64,000 nucleotides of DNA from Himantopus leucocephalus (lineage: Eukaryota > Chordata > Aves > Charadriiformes > Recurvirostridae). Within the stretch, counting starts at the first letter, position 1; each line of letters opens with the position of its first letter. Where the stretch lies: the NCBI GenBank assembly GCA_003993805.1, contig RSEF01000021.1:5496550-5560549 (forward strand), given 5' to 3'. The translations under genes were made by a program, and so were the position numbers. The notes under the pieces are model-generated. The model saw only the letters and a program-made list of their open reading frames with translations, made no database searches and was not told the DNA's origin. Shown piece after piece: positions 63,401 through 64,000 of the stretch.

Positions 63401-64000
63401 AGGTCTGGATTGTTGTAGACGTGGGATGTGCGTATACACACAGCCCCTACCTTTGTGCCACCAGCTAGGAGGGAAGGCAAAGTTGATGCCAAACATCTGT
63501 CTGTGCTCTACAAAGTATTAGTGCAGGACCTGGTAGCTGGAGCATTTTCAGCTATAATTCAACCCTCCTTTTTCATCCAAAGCAGAGCAACATGTAGGAG
63601 AAAAGAATTCTTAGTCTTGGCAGCTAAAGTTTCTCACTCTCAAGTCACATATCAAAATCTTAATATGTCTGAGACCTGTGCCCTTTTTTAGCATTATTCT
63701 CCCCTCTCCCTGTGCCTGTTTTTATTCACTGTATTGCTCTTTACTCCTGATTCTGTCAGTGTGACTGGAGGCACGGGTTATGTCACTGACTGATGTGATG
63801 CAGCAGACCAGACCAGTGACTGCATGTCACCTCACAGAAAAGTGCTTACATTGGGCACATACAGCAAGCTGCCTGACTGTGACTGCATGTCACCTTCTTA
63901 CTTCGTGTACTGAATTACCTGTTAGTAGCAGTGGGTCCATCTACAGCCCTGGAATCTGACCTGACCCACGCTCTCCCACGTCTCTCTCTATCCCATGGGT
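60461..64000. other. Non-coding, 3' flank or TMEM201 long-isoform intron
   Basis: No exon of the long TMEM201 C-terminal half (Ser/Pro-rich region and last membrane helix) and no exon of the next expected gene, PIK3CD, was recognised. Short open frames exist (61020-61394, 62310-62705), without recognisable products. A small inverted repeat, attagagg/cctctaat, lies at 62190-62220. Confidence 0.5.
63816..63895. repeat. Exact 17-base direct repeat pair
   Basis: GTGACTGCATGTCACCT occurs at 63816-63832 and 63879-63895. The unit has partial dyad symmetry (GTGAC...GTCAC). It may be a small local duplication with a diverged spacer. Confidence 0.7.

Noticed and set aside
1..64000. Search for CRISPR-like arrays, operons or bacterial-type systems
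   Set aside because: There are no regularly spaced repeats and no clustered one-exon genes. The window is ordinary vertebrate DNA with split genes.

Overview
This is vertebrate nuclear DNA, almost certainly from a bird. The evidence is split genes with GT-AG introns, CR1 LINE copies of the avian type (6997-7815, 32327-32717, 32930-33000), an LTR-like fragment of a kind common in birds, and the gene pair SLC25A33-TMEM201. That pair is also adjacent, in the same order and orientation, on human 1p36. The species cannot be named from the sequence. The block probably corresponds to the 1p36-like segment on chicken chromosome 21, but that placement is inference.

Layout. Bases 1-32226 hold no gene I can support. 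They are intergenic, or 5' flank and intron of SLC25A33, with one CR1 copy and several very old repeat remnants. A 100-N assembly gap (32227-32326) lies between an LTR-like fragment and a CR1 copy. Five exons of SLC25A33 (mitochondrial pyrimidine nucleotide carrier) follow on the + strand at 35801-42279. They cover the C-terminal three quarters of the protein. The first ~79 codons are not found anywhere upstream and may lie in the gap. About 4.8 kb further on, a CpG island with a second 100-N gap (46893-46992) marks the promoter of TMEM201 (SAMP1/NET5, an inner nuclear membrane protein). Its six coding exons run from 47060 to 57467 on the + strand and give a complete 405-residue short-isoform protein. 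The last coding exon carries an internal splice donor (57449) that would lead to the long isoform, but no exon of the long C-terminal half is recognisable before 64000. Bases 57468-64000 are 3' UTR and/or long-isoform intron.

The two genes are neighbours on the same strand with separate functions (mitochondrial nucleotide transport and nuclear envelope organisation). Nothing here suggests that they act together. I found no CRISPR array, operon, tRNA, rRNA or other new system. The items most worth a second look are the missing SLC25A33 5' exons, the isoform decision at the TMEM201 donor, a GCC-encoded alanine run in TMEM201 exon 1, the unusual GC-rich block at 45900-46430, and the layered ancient repeats.
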